From: JAFGIN01 sp050301235
GTDB taxonomy: Bacteria > Fibrobacterota > Chitinivibrionia > Chitinivibrionales > Chitinispirillaceae
DNA length: 64,000 nt
Direction: 5' to 3'
Assembly (NCBI GenBank): GCA_050301235.1
Contig: JBNKZD010000097.1
Location: 26,299 to 90,298, forward strand
Shown in pieces: positions 35,311 to 44,810 of this stretch. The translations under genes were made by a program, and so were the position numbers. Position 1 is the first letter of the stretch. Every line of letters begins with the position of its first letter. A model generated the notes under the pieces. The model saw only the letters and a program-made list of their open reading frames with translations. It made no database searches and was not told where the DNA came from.

Positions 35311-35940
35311 TCAGATCGCAAACGCGATGATCTCTTCTGGTGTATCTGCAAAATAATCAGGATCAGCATGCTCCAGCGCTTCACGATTGTTATATCCCCA
35401 GGTAACCGCAATAACTTTGAGCCCTGCCCGGTGAGCCGCTTCAATATCGCGTATCTCATCACCGACAAACAGTGTTTCATCCTTGTTAAGTTTATGCTCT
35501 TTAAGCAACTTATGGATCAGCTTATGCTTTCCAAAAAGATGCTTTCCGGAATAGATGAAATCAACAAGCCCCGAAGCGTTATTTTCTTCCAGAAAACGCA
35601 ACACATTGCTTCTTGAATTTGATGTGCATACACCGAGCGTAATCTTTGAAGATCGCAATTGTTTCAAAATATCGATGATATGATTAACCGGTTTGATCTG
35701 ATCGATCTTTTTATTAATCTCTTTATGTGCTCTGAGCACTAATACTGGAAGTTTAAAAATGGAGACACCGTTTGAATGAAGCAGTGATCTGGGGTCTTTT
35801 GATCTGAAAACCTCCTCATCGCCTTTTTTTATTGGTTTAATATGGTAGGCGGGTGCGAGAATTGAATTATAGATTTCCAGAACAACCTGCATACTGTCAG
35901 CGATTGTCCCATCAAAATCAAACACTATCGATTTTATCAT
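35311..35940 (-). CDS. HAD-superfamily phosphatase (phosphoglycolate phosphatase-like)
   Basis: A 209-residue protein. HAD motif I DFDGTIADS at residues 8-16, motif II LGVCTSNS, motif III lysine in the LFGKHKLIHK stretch, motif IV LFVGDEIRDIEAA. It is a small-molecule phosphatase with a helical cap; the substrate cannot be told from sequence. The ATG overlaps the stop of dut by one base (TAATG), so it is translationally coupled and the last gene of the housekeeping run. Confidence 0.85.
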   Translation of the reverse strand: MIKSIVFDFDGTIADSMQVVLEIYNSILAPAYHIKPIKKGDEEVFRSKDPRSLLHSNGVSIFKLPVLVLRAHKEINKKIDQIKPVNHIIDILKQLRSSKITLGVCTSNSRSNVLRFLEENNASGLVDFIYSGKHLFGKHKLIHKLLKEHKLNKDETLFVGDEIRDIEAAHRAGLKVIAVTWGYNNREALEHADPDYFADTPEEIIAFAI

Positions 35941-36395
35941 TATACCCCGGTATGACCAAAACCGCCACTGCCGCGCGCTGTCGCTTCCACTTCGGCTGTC
36001 TCAATAAATATAGTATTATGAGCAACTTGTGCAACAACCAATTGGGCGATACGATCACCACGGGAGATTTTAAAAACTGCTGATCCAAGATTAATGAGGA
36101 TGATTTTTACTTCACCCCGGTAATCGGCATCAATGGTGCCGGGGGTATTAAGAAGGGTGATTCCATGTTTAATTGCGAGACCACTTCGCGGGCGAACCTG
36201 AATCTCATAACCGATAGGTATTTCGAAGCAGAAACCAGTCGGTATAAGAGCGCGTTCTCCAGGAGCGAGTACTACATCAACGGTGACCGCTGCGCACACA
36301 TCACACCCGGAAGAACCGGTAGTCATACGGACAGGTATTGGAAGACCTGCCGCATGCTCTAATCGAACTACTTTAATATGCTCTTTTTGAACCAT
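35940..36395 (-). CDS. dut: deoxyuridine 5'-triphosphate nucleotidohydrolase
   Basis: A 151-residue trimeric-type dUTPase hydrolysing dUTP to dUMP and pyrophosphate. Conserved motifs: GSSGCDVCAA (motif 1), RPRSGLAIKHGI (2), GTIDADYRGEVKIILIN (3), RGDRIAQLVVA (4) and the C-terminal ARGSGGFGHTG (5). The length is typical. Seven bases downstream of pnp. Confidence 0.95.
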   Translation of the reverse strand: MVQKEHIKVVRLEHAAGLPIPVRMTTGSSGCDVCAAVTVDVVLAPGERALIPTGFCFEIPIGYEIQVRPRSGLAIKHGITLLNTPGTIDADYRGEVKIILINLGSAVFKISRGDRIAQLVVAQVAHNTIFIETAEVEATARGSGGFGHTGV

Positions 36396-36401
36396 CAGAA
36401 A

Positions 36402-38540
36402 TTATACTGGATCTGCCGGTGCATCTGCAGCAGGTTCATCTGATTCTGCTGGTGGAGCAGCTGGAGGGGTTAACAGTGCCTTACGGCTCAGTTTGACTTT
36501 TCCGAAACGGTCAAAGCCGATCAGTTTCACCCGTACCTTATCACCAACATTGAGAATATCTTCAACTTTTGCAACCCGTTTGAAATCCAGTTCAGAGATA
36601 TGAACAAGACCTTCTTTACCGGGAAGAAATTCGACAAACGCACCAAAATCAACGACCGATTTTACAATCGCATCATAGATCGCATTGAGTTCCGGTTCTG
36701 CAACGATACCCTTGATTCTGCGCAGTGCAGCATCACGCTGTTCACGGTTAACAGCTGCGATCTGAACTGCACCACTGTCATCAATAAAAATCGTTGTTCC
36801 GGTAGTTTCCTGAATATCACGGATCACTTTTCCACTTGGGCCGATAATCTCACGTATTTTTTCTTTGTCAACAGTGATGGTGGTGATTCGCGGAGCATGA
36901 TTTGAAAGGTCTTTTCTTGATGTCGGAATCGCGGACTCCATGATATCGATGATTTTCATGCGGGCGACTTTTGCTTTTTCAAGAGCTTCTTTCATAATTT
37001 CCGGTGTAATTCCGGCGATCTTGATATCCATCTGAATTGCAGTAACACCATCACGGGTACCGGCAACTTTAAAATCCATGTCACCAACATGGTCTTCAGT
37101 ACCGAGAATATCAGTCAGGATTGCGATTTTATCATCTTCTTTAATGAGACCCATTGCGACTCCTGCTACGTGACCTTTAATTGGAACACCGGCAGACATA
37201 AGGGACAGTGATGAACAACAGACGGTTGCCATTGATGATGAGCCATTGGATTCGAGAATTTCTGAAACAATACGGATAGTATACGGAAAACTTCTTTCAT
37301 CGGGGAGCACCGGCGAGAGCGAACGTTCTGCGAGGTGACCATGACCAATTTCTCGTCTTCCGACAGAACTCATGCGCTTTACTTCACCAACAGAGTAGGG
37401 GGGGAAGTTATAGTGCAGCATGTAGGATTTATCATACGCACCCTGAATATTATCAATATGCTGTAAATCGAGTTTTGTTCCCAGGGTTGTTACTGACAGA
37501 GACTGTGTTTCACCGCGTGTAAACAGTGCTGATCCATGTGCACGGGGCAGAAGGTCAAGATCACAGGTGATTTTACGGATCTCATCAAGTGCGCGTCCAC
37601 CGATACGAACATTTTGATCAAGAATGGTACGGCGAATATCCATACGTTCGTAGTTATGACAGGCAGCCGAAATCTCACCTTCACGCTCTGGATATTTTTC
37701 TGCAAGCGCAGCTTTACATTCATCAAATACTTTGTCCACACCGCTGTAACGTGTTTTTTTATCACCACAGAAGCTTATTTCATGAAGTTTATCCTTAAGA
37801 AATGCTTCGACATCTGCAACGAGCGCCTGATCGGGCTGTTTTTCGGTATACTCAACAGGTTTTTTGCCAATCTTTTCAAGTACCTCTTTCTGCATTGCGA
37901 CCAGCTTTTTAATTTCGCTGTGTGCAATTGCAAGTGCATCAAGAAGCTGCTCTTCACTTAATTCGCACGCACCACCCTCAACCATCATGATTGAAGATTC
38001 TGTGCCGGCTACAACAAGGTCAAGCTCGCCATTTTCAGTCTCTGCCAGTGATGGAAACACTTTAAACTGACCATCAACTCTTCCGATTCTTACACAGGCA
38101 ACAGGTTCTTTAAAGGGCATATCTGAAAGTGACAGTGCAAATGATGCAGCGGTTACAGCCAGAATATCTGCAGCATAAACATCATCTGCTGAAATTACTG
38201 TACAAACAATCTGTACTTCGGCTGTGTAACCATCAGGAAAAAGTGGACGGATCGGGCGATCAACGATACGTGCTGAGAGGATCTCTTTTTCACTTGGTTT
38301 TCCTTCACGTTTTATAAAGCCTCCAGGAATTTTACCTGCTGCATAAGCTTTTTCGATGTATTCTACGGAAAGTGGGAAAAAATCTGAATCCGGGCTTTCT
38401 TTTCCATGACAGGCAGTTACCAGAACCATGGTGTCACCCATCCGGGCAACTGCGGATCCATGAGCCTGTTTAGCGAGTTTTCCTGTTTCAAGTGAGAATT
38501 TCACACCTGATATCTCTGTTTCAGTCTGGATATGAGCCAT
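36402..38540 (-). CDS. pnp: polyribonucleotide nucleotidyltransferase
   Basis: A 712-residue PNPase: two RNase PH domains, then KH (KIREIIGPSGKVIRDIQ) and S1 (VKSVVDFGAFVEFLPGKEGL) domains. It degrades RNA 3' to 5' using phosphate. The C-terminal tail is Ala/Pro/Asp-rich. It follows rpsO, a conserved bacterial pairing. Normal family length. Confidence 0.97.
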   Translation of the reverse strand: MAHIQTETEISGVKFSLETGKLAKQAHGSAVARMGDTMVLVTACHGKESPDSDFFPLSVEYIEKAYAAGKIPGGFIKREGKPSEKEILSARIVDRPIRPLFPDGYTAEVQIVCTVISADDVYAADILAVTAASFALSLSDMPFKEPVACVRIGRVDGQFKVFPSLAETENGELDLVVAGTESSIMMVEGGACELSEEQLLDALAIAHSEIKKLVAMQKEVLEKIGKKPVEYTEKQPDQALVADVEAFLKDKLHEISFCGDKKTRYSGVDKVFDECKAALAEKYPEREGEISAACHNYERMDIRRTILDQNVRIGGRALDEIRKITCDLDLLPRAHGSALFTRGETQSLSVTTLGTKLDLQHIDNIQGAYDKSYMLHYNFPPYSVGEVKRMSSVGRREIGHGHLAERSLSPVLPDERSFPYTIRIVSEILESNGSSSMATVCCSSLSLMSAGVPIKGHVAGVAMGLIKEDDKIAILTDILGTEDHVGDMDFKVAGTRDGVTAIQMDIKIAGITPEIMKEALEKAKVARMKIIDIMESAIPTSRKDLSNHAPRITTITVDKEKIREIIGPSGKVIRDIQETTGTTIFIDDSGAVQIAAVNREQRDAALRRIKGIVAEPELNAIYDAIVKSVVDFGAFVEFLPGKEGLVHISELDFKRVAKVEDILNVGDKVRVKLIGFDRFGKVKLSRKALLTPPAAPPAESDEPAADAPADPV

Positions 38541-38710
38541 TAAAGGAACTCCTGGTGTTAAAAGTAGTACTATGTATTATTGCTTTTAGTTTTGTTATCG
38601 TTTTTAGTGGAAGTCTCTGCGGTGCATTTACCATAAATAGTGACTTTTATTTAATGAAGGCCGGTGTTGTTTGCTGTACTAGTACGGGTGTGCAAAACAG
38701 TACCAGGCAG

Positions 38711-38734
38711 AAAAAGGGAAGGGGATATACCCCT
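38711..38734 (-). terminator. weak hairpin plus T-run after rpsO
   Basis: AGGGG (38730-38734 side) and CCCCT pair around a 5-base TATAT loop just after the rpsO stop. A TTTTT run follows on the minus strand after TTCCC. A short stem, so it is possibly a partial terminator or processing site between rpsO and pnp. Confidence 0.35.
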
Positions 38735-38738
38735 GCCG

Positions 38739-39008
38739 TTATTTTCTAATACCGAGTTTCTTAATCAGTGCTCTATAGCGTTCGATGTCGTTTTTTGCCA
38801 GATAATCAAGGAGTGAACGACGCTGTCCAACAAGTTTAAGCAAACCATATCGGGTATGATGGTCTTTTGCATTGATTTTTACATGACTTGTAAGTTGGTT
38901 GATTCTTTCGGTCAGCAGTGCAACCTGCACATCAGTGTTTCCACTGTCATTTTCAGTTTTGCCAAATGTCTTGACTAATTCCTGCTTCCGTTCTTTCGTT
39001 ACGGCCAT
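38739..39008 (-). CDS. rpsO: 30S ribosomal protein S15
   Basis: 89 residues from the ATG at 39008, with AGGAG nine bases upstream; in-frame ATGs at 39014 and 39026 are less well placed. TDVQVALLTERINQLTSHVK, then HHTRYGLLKLVGQRRSLLDYL, is the S15 signature (16S rRNA binding). Its first 18 codons overlap the 3' end of ribF. Confidence 0.96.
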   Translation of the reverse strand: MAVTKERKQELVKTFGKTENDSGNTDVQVALLTERINQLTSHVKINAKDHHTRYGLLKLVGQRRSLLDYLAKNDIERYRALIKKLGIRK

Positions 39009-39948
39009 TGCCATTTCTCCTGTCAAAAAAAGTTCTAATTGTTTCGATATCGGTTTTCATCTGCAATATCAGATCGTCAACAGATTTAAATGTCTGATCA
39101 TTTCTGATAAACTTATGCAGCCAGATACTGGATGACTCTCCTGTATCGGGTTGCTGACCATCAAATTCCAGCGCATGAAACTCTAAATGAGCCACCCTGT
39201 TTTCGAATGTAGGGCAATCACCATAATAGAGTGCTCCGGTCAATTTAACGTTCCGGAACTCAAGTTCAGCAGCATAAACCCCTGGCGGTGGAATGACCTT
39301 CTGTTGAAATGGTCTATGGAAATTAAGGGTTGGAACGCCAATCTGAGTTCCTATTTTCAACCCTGTTGCCCGCTCAGCTTTAATCAGGTAGGGATGCCCC
39401 AGCATCTCGACCGCCTCACTGATTGATGCCTCAGAGATAAACTTTCGAATCTGCGTTGAAGAGATGACCAGGTCATTCTTTGACATCAGATTTTCAGTAA
39501 ATATGTTAATATGGTATTTGCTCATGGCTTCATGCAAAAATTTCTTTCCCCCGGCCCTGTCTTTTCCAACTGAATGCCCTTCTCCCATAAACCAGTCGGT
39601 CATATTGAGCTTCCCAATCAGTATCTCTTTCAAGAAATTATCAGGTGAACGTTGTGAAAACTCTTGTGTGAACGGAATTTTGAGAAGATAATCAATTCCA
39701 GATTTTTCGAGTAGTATTGCTTTTTCATCAAAGGTAGTCAGTAAAAAGTGGGGGAGTTCGGGGTAGAGGGCCAGACGAGTGTGAGGTTCAAAAGTCACCA
39801 GTGCTGTTTTATACCCTTTTTTTCGGGCATAGCCGATCATCTCATCAATTAATAACTGATGCCCCCGATGAATACCGTCGAAGTTACCTACTGATACAAC
39901 AGTAGATTCGCTCTGGGGAACCTGATCATTCAGAGTGAGTATTTTCAT
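38953..39948 (-). CDS. ribF: bifunctional riboflavin kinase/FAD synthetase
   Basis: A 331-residue protein. N-terminal FMN adenylyltransferase (VSVGNFDGIHRGHQLLI; ISSTQIRKFI) and C-terminal riboflavin kinase (GTQIGVPTLNFH; LPPPGVYA-like). It converts riboflavin to FMN and FAD. The start overlaps the truB stop by four bases. The 3' end runs 56 bases into rpsO, so it carries a short C-terminal extension rich in Arg, Asn and Gly. Confidence 0.93.
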   Translation of the reverse strand: MKILTLNDQVPQSESTVVSVGNFDGIHRGHQLLIDEMIGYARKKGYKTALVTFEPHTRLALYPELPHFLLTTFDEKAILLEKSGIDYLLKIPFTQEFSQRSPDNFLKEILIGKLNMTDWFMGEGHSVGKDRAGGKKFLHEAMSKYHINIFTENLMSKNDLVISSTQIRKFISEASISEAVEMLGHPYLIKAERATGLKIGTQIGVPTLNFHRPFQQKVIPPPGVYAAELEFRNVKLTGALYYGDCPTFENRVAHLEFHALEFDGQQPDTGESSSIWLHKFIRNDQTFKSVDDLILQMKTDIETIRTFFDRRNGNGRNERTEAGISQDIWQN

Positions 39949-40817
39949 ATAGCTTCCGTTAAAAGTACGATCTCAGGATGGTACCTGAAAGTATCCATTT
40001 TTCTTAAAACTGTAACTACGTTTCCATTATATTTCGCAAAAATAACCTGGAAATCACCAGGAACATTTTCAATATACATATCTCTTCCCTGAGAGATGTT
40101 CTTAAATTCAGAATCCGACAATTCTATCTGGTATTCACTTCTAAATACATCAGTATTGGAAATCAGCCGTTTCTCAAGCGATATTCCGGTATCAAGAATA
40201 ACTGCATCATCAATCAAAAAGTCACCTATTTTTGTTCGCCTGATAAATGTCGCGGTTCCAAACGTTGCACATGCATGAGCAATATCCCGCACAAGTGAGC
40301 GCACATAGGTACCGGTTGAGCAACTCACTGTCAGATGAGCTGTTCCGTTTTTACCATCATACGATACTAACTTAAGATAGTGAATGGTAATCTGACGCTC
40401 TTTCAGTTCCGGTGTTACTCCTTTTCTGGCAAGATCACACGCCCTGACACCCTCAATTTTAATCGCTGAAAAGAGGGGTGGAGTCTGAAAGATCTCACCA
40501 CTGAATCGCTTTAACGCCTCTGTTAATTCACTCTCTGATGGGAATCGACCACCTTCTGCAACAATTTTTCCTTCAAGATCAAAGGAATCTGTTTCACTTC
40601 CGAATTGTATGCCAAATTCATATGTTTTTGGTTCCGTTTTTACGTAACGCAACAGACGGGTTGATGAACCAACCGCAATAAGTAAAAGACCTTCAGCCTC
40701 AGGATCAAGTGTTCCGCAATGTCCGATTTTTTTAGTTTTTAGTAAACGTCGGGTTTGTGCAATGATATTGAATGATGAGGGACCGCGGGGCTTATTTACA
40801 CAAAGAAAACCGTTCAA
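39945..40817 (-). CDS. truB: tRNA pseudouridine(55) synthase
   Basis: A 290-residue protein. GFLCVNKPRGPSSFNII, then GHCGTLDPEAEGLLLIAVG, contains the catalytic Asp in the GTLDPEA motif. SCSTGTYVRSLVRDIA is the second conserved block. It makes pseudouridine 55 in the tRNA T-loop. Downstream of nrnA by six bases and coupled to ribF by ATGA. Confidence 0.95.
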   Translation of the reverse strand: MNGFLCVNKPRGPSSFNIIAQTRRLLKTKKIGHCGTLDPEAEGLLLIAVGSSTRLLRYVKTEPKTYEFGIQFGSETDSFDLEGKIVAEGGRFPSESELTEALKRFSGEIFQTPPLFSAIKIEGVRACDLARKGVTPELKERQITIHYLKLVSYDGKNGTAHLTVSCSTGTYVRSLVRDIAHACATFGTATFIRRTKIGDFLIDDAVILDTGISLEKRLISNTDVFRSEYQIELSDSEFKNISQGRDMYIENVPGDFQVIFAKYNGNVVTVLRKMDTFRYHPEIVLLTEAI

Positions 40818-40823
40818 ATCTGA

Positions 40824-41777
40824 TTATTCCAGTTCCTGTGCAATTATTGAAAGCATAAGGGAAAGAGCCTGATCGCGTGGCTCCTTGATTGTACATCCAG
40901 CAGCACTGTAATGTCCTCCACCACCAGGTACTTTCTGAGCAATTTTGCCCACATCGATTTTCCCTTTGGATCGCAGACTGAAATGCGTTTCGCTTTCACT
41001 GTATTTGAGCATCATGCCGACCTCAACACCTTCAGCCGTAATAGTGTGGTCTGCCATTCCTTCGCTGTCACTGTACACCGCACCGACCTCTTCAAGGACT
41101 TTGAGTGGAAGTTCCATAATACAGACTCTGTTGTTATGGAAAAATTTCAGTGTTGACCAGATCCGGGACTGAAGAACCAGTGCTCGACAGGGATACGTCG
41201 AATAAACTCGCTCATAAATTTTTGAACACTCAGCACCTTTATCGGCAAGATCTGCACAGACCCGCAGAATTTTACTGTTGGTATTAGAAAAACGAAATCC
41301 GCCGGTATCACTGATAATCGCAGTATAAAGTGCTTCAGCAACAAACGGCGGGTAGGTGACACCCGTTTCCGTGAAATACTGATAGATCAGCTCGCCGGTA
41401 GCAGCTGCTGATGTCTGTACAACATTGTGATTTCCAAAGTGGGAGTTGTCACGATGGTGATCGATATCGATAACTGTTGAAGCAATCGCTAAAGGGTTTT
41501 CCCATCCCATTCGTGCCGGGTTTGACGCATCAAGAACAACAAGTACATCGAAATTCCGGTCAGGCTTCACATTCGTGAACTGCTCGGAATTTTTAAGAAA
41601 ATGGAATTTTGAAGGAACCGGGTCCTTGTCAAAAATCACCACATCTTTTCCCAGCGATTTCAGGTACCAGTAAAAAGATAACTGAGAACCAATCGAATCA
41701 CCATCAAGACTCATATGAGAAGAGATGATAAAACTCTGGTTGTTTTTTATGACATTTTCAATTTCATTCCAGATCAT
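40824..41777 (-). CDS. nrnA: DHH/DHHA1 phosphoesterase (NrnA-like oligoribonuclease)
   Basis: A 317-residue protein. DHH family motifs: SSHMSLDGDSIGSQL, VVLDASNP, the DIDHHRDN core, then the DHHA1 GGGGHYSAAG near the C-terminus. It degrades nanoRNA or pAp and commonly sits between rbfA and truB. Its start overlaps the end of rbfA by 14 bases. Confidence 0.92.
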   Translation of the reverse strand: MIWNEIENVIKNNQSFIISSHMSLDGDSIGSQLSFYWYLKSLGKDVVIFDKDPVPSKFHFLKNSEQFTNVKPDRNFDVLVVLDASNPARMGWENPLAIASTVIDIDHHRDNSHFGNHNVVQTSAAATGELIYQYFTETGVTYPPFVAEALYTAIISDTGGFRFSNTNSKILRVCADLADKGAECSKIYERVYSTYPCRALVLQSRIWSTLKFFHNNRVCIMELPLKVLEEVGAVYSDSEGMADHTITAEGVEVGMMLKYSESETHFSLRSKGKIDVGKIAQKVPGGGGHYSAAGCTIKEPRDQALSLMLSIIAQELE

Positions 41778-42123
41778 TTTGAATCTTCTTTAACAATTCA
41801 TCAATATGTTGGCTGTGTTCAATTGAGTTATCAAGTTTAAAATGTAATTTCGGAAAATGCTTAACAACCACCCGGGATGCCACAACACGCTGAATAAATG
41901 GCGCAGCTTTGGTCAGAGCATCCAGAGCATTTGATTTTATATCATCTTCACCGAAAATACTAACAAAAACTGTCGCGTTTCGAATATCCTGTGCCAGTTT
42001 TACACGGGTGACTGTCACAACCGGAGGAATACGCGGATCCCTCATCTCCTGTGAGATGATCGTTCCGATTTCCCGCTGCAGCATTTCAGAAAGACGCTCG
42101 ACATGATAATTGTGTACAGGCAT
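41764..42123 (-). CDS. rbfA: 30S ribosome-binding factor A
   Basis: A 119-residue KH-like protein. ERLSEMLQREIGTIISQEM, then DPRIPPVVTVTRVKLAQDI and DDIKSNALDALTKAAPFIQR, match RbfA. It helps mature the 16S rRNA 5' end. It follows infB after 12 bases, the standard order. Confidence 0.94.
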   Translation of the reverse strand: MPVHNYHVERLSEMLQREIGTIISQEMRDPRIPPVVTVTRVKLAQDIRNATVFVSIFGEDDIKSNALDALTKAAPFIQRVVASRVVVKHFPKLHFKLDNSIEHSQHIDELLKKIQNDLE

Positions 42124-42135
42124 TATAATGCTCCC

Positions 42136-44694
42136 TTAGACCGGAGTGCTTAGTTTCCGGGCTACTTCAACCTCTTCAAATGCTTCAATCCGGTCATTTT
42201 CAATGATATCATTGAAATTCTGAAGAGTAATACCACACTCATATCCAGTCTGTACTTCACGTACATCATCCTGAATACGTTTAAGACTGTCGATTCGTGT
42301 CTCTGCAACAATAACATCTTCACGAATAACGCGTACCTTCGAACCTCTGACAAGCGTACCCGATTCGATATATGAACCTGCAACTGTTCCAATTTTGGAT
42401 ATTTTGAAAACACGCCGTACAGTTACCACCGCAGTGATATTTTCGCGGATTTCCGGCTTCAACATACCTTCCATCGCGTTCCGTACTGAGTCGAGCGCTT
42501 CATAGATGATTTTATAGGTGCGAATTTCAACACCCTCATTTTTTGCCAATTCTCTGATCTTGGTATTTGGGCTCAGATGGAACCCGATAATAAGTGCACT
42601 TGATGCTGTAGCGAGCATAACATCGGTCTCTTTAATTGCTCCAACACTCTTATGAATAACCCTGACCTTGATCTCTTCGGTACTAAGTTTTTCCATTGAT
42701 GCAGCCAATGCTTCAACAGATCCATCAACGTCACCTTTAATAATGAGATTAAGGGTCTGAACCTGACCTGCTTTAATCTTCTCGTACAGGTGATCGAGCG
42801 AAATCGTACTGATTTTACGCAATTCGCGCTCTTTTTGTGCCAGACGGCGACGGGCGGCGATTTCACGTGCTTCCTTCTCCTCTTCAACGACTCTGAAAGA
42901 ATCACCTGCCTGAGGTGTTCCGGAGAGTCCAAGAACAAGTACCGGCTGTGATGGTTTTGCACAGTCAACCATTTTTCCAAGTTCGTTATAGAGCTCGCGG
43001 ACACGGCCGAAATGCATTCCGGTAACAAATGCGTCACCCTTTCTCAATACACCTTTTTCAACCAGAATAGTTGCGATAGGTCCCTTACCTTTGTCCAGTT
43101 CAGATTCGATAACTACTCCGGTTGCTTTTCCTTCGACATTAGCTTTCAGATCAAGAATCTCTGTTTCGAGTGCCAGTACTTCAAGGAGTTTATCGATACC
43201 GATACCTTTTTTGGCAGAAATCTCAACACATGAAACTGTACCACCGTAGTCCTCAACAAGCACGTTGTAGTTTGCCAGTTCAGCCTTGACTTTATCGGGA
43301 TTTGCGGTTGGCAGATCAATTTTATTGAGCGCAATTACCAGCGGAACGTTTGCTGCTTTAGCATGATCGATAGCTTCTTTTGTCTGTGGCATAACACCTG
43401 AATCTGCTGCAACGACAAGAACGATAACATCAGTGATCTGCGATCCACGGGCACGCATTGCAGTAAATGCTTCATGACCCGGGGTATCAAGAAAGGTGAC
43501 TGAACCATGGCGTGTCTTCACTTCGTATGCTGCAATGTGTTGTGTAATACCACCGGCTTCACCGGATATGACGTTGGTTTTTCTGATATAATCCAGCAGT
43601 GAAGTCTTTCCGTGGTCAACATGTCCCATGACGGTTACAACCGGTGCACGGGGTACCATACTGGCCTCGATATTCTCTTCAACGAGTTCATCAACATCTG
43701 ATGCATATTCACTCATCAACTGTGCGGAGTAACCAAACTCATCAACTAAAAGTTCGATCGTTTCAAAATCCAGTCGCTGATTGATTGTTACAAAAAGACC
43801 AAGTTCCAGACACTTTGTGATAAGTTCCGATACCGGAACAGACATCATGTTGGAAAGCTCATTCACGGTAACAAATTCTGAGACATTGAGGATCTTACGT
43901 TCCTGAATTTCATCCTCATTTCTTTCCATGGTTTCTTTTTTGTATTTCTTTTTTGTGAAACCAGAGCCAATTTTCGCGAGCGTTTTCTTAACATTTGCCT
44001 TTAATTCGACTTCATTTACTTCTACACGTTCGTTGCGCTTTTTGCCCTTCTTTTTGCTTTTTTCCTTCTCCTTACGTTCCGCAAGTGCGGCTTTTTCAGG
44101 ATCAGGAACAACAGGAGTCTGAAGTACAGCCGGATTTTCCGCAGGACGCGGCTGTTGCGGCTGAAAAGGTGTAAACGTACGTTCTCTCTGTGGGCGCTGC
44201 TGCTGAGAATCTCTGTTTTCCTGATAATGCTGCCGGTGCTGTGGGGGCTGCCCTTGTCCTTGTTGCTGGTAACGCGGCTGATATGGATGACCTTGTCTAT
44301 GTGCCTGAGTTGAGGGAGCTGCTTCACCTGCACGGTGCATTTGCTGAGCTGGCTGCTGTTGTCCCGGCCCGGAAACCATCTCTTTTGCAGCTGTTGAAAC
44401 TGTATCCGGTGCAGATTTTTCAGGAACATGACGAGAAGCTTCCGCAACAGGTTCCTCTTCTTTGCCAATGAGATCTTCACGGGCTTTGGTGAGCATCTGC
44501 TTTTTACGCTCGTACTCCTTTTTTATCTCCGCACGTTCCTGTTCAAATTTCTTTTTAATGTCATTGCGCAGGCTTTCGTCAACCGTGCTCATGTGACTTT
44601 TAACATCTATCCCCATTCCCCGAAGCATTTGAACGAGAGCCTCGCTGGATACCTTGAACTCTTGCGCTAGTTTGTAAACTTTTTCTTTAGCCAT
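42136..44694 (-). CDS. infB: translation initiation factor IF-2
   Basis: An 852-residue protein. IF2 N-terminal domain (KVYKLAQEFKVSSEALVQML), a Pro/Gln/His-rich linker (~residues 100-200), second IF2N, then the G domain with GHVDHGKTS, DTPGHEAF and NKIDLP, and IF2 C-terminal domains. It positions initiator tRNA on the 30S subunit. Linker length and Gln/His richness vary freely in the family. Confidence 0.97.
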   Translation of the reverse strand: MAKEKVYKLAQEFKVSSEALVQMLRGMGIDVKSHMSTVDESLRNDIKKKFEQERAEIKKEYERKKQMLTKAREDLIGKEEEPVAEASRHVPEKSAPDTVSTAAKEMVSGPGQQQPAQQMHRAGEAAPSTQAHRQGHPYQPRYQQQGQGQPPQHRQHYQENRDSQQQRPQRERTFTPFQPQQPRPAENPAVLQTPVVPDPEKAALAERKEKEKSKKKGKKRNERVEVNEVELKANVKKTLAKIGSGFTKKKYKKETMERNEDEIQERKILNVSEFVTVNELSNMMSVPVSELITKCLELGLFVTINQRLDFETIELLVDEFGYSAQLMSEYASDVDELVEENIEASMVPRAPVVTVMGHVDHGKTSLLDYIRKTNVISGEAGGITQHIAAYEVKTRHGSVTFLDTPGHEAFTAMRARGSQITDVIVLVVAADSGVMPQTKEAIDHAKAANVPLVIALNKIDLPTANPDKVKAELANYNVLVEDYGGTVSCVEISAKKGIGIDKLLEVLALETEILDLKANVEGKATGVVIESELDKGKGPIATILVEKGVLRKGDAFVTGMHFGRVRELYNELGKMVDCAKPSQPVLVLGLSGTPQAGDSFRVVEEEKEAREIAARRRLAQKERELRKISTISLDHLYEKIKAGQVQTLNLIIKGDVDGSVEALAASMEKLSTEEIKVRVIHKSVGAIKETDVMLATASSALIIGFHLSPNTKIRELAKNEGVEIRTYKIIYEALDSVRNAMEGMLKPEIRENITAVVTVRRVFKISKIGTVAGSYIESGTLVRGSKVRVIREDVIVAETRIDSLKRIQDDVREVQTGYECGITLQNFNDIIENDRIEAFEEVEVARKLSTPV

Positions 44695-44810
44695 CTTTAT
44701 CCTCTCGCATGACTGCCGGAAATGTCGGGATAGTCATCACATGAAACAGATTTCAAATTTAATCAGTATTTAAATAGTACCTGGTCTGCTGTATTGCGAA
44801 AATCACTGCT

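Noticed and set aside
42573..44480. Long shadow frames (over 150 codons) inside infB
   Set aside because: The IF-2 frame with all G-domain motifs is certain; the others are shadows.
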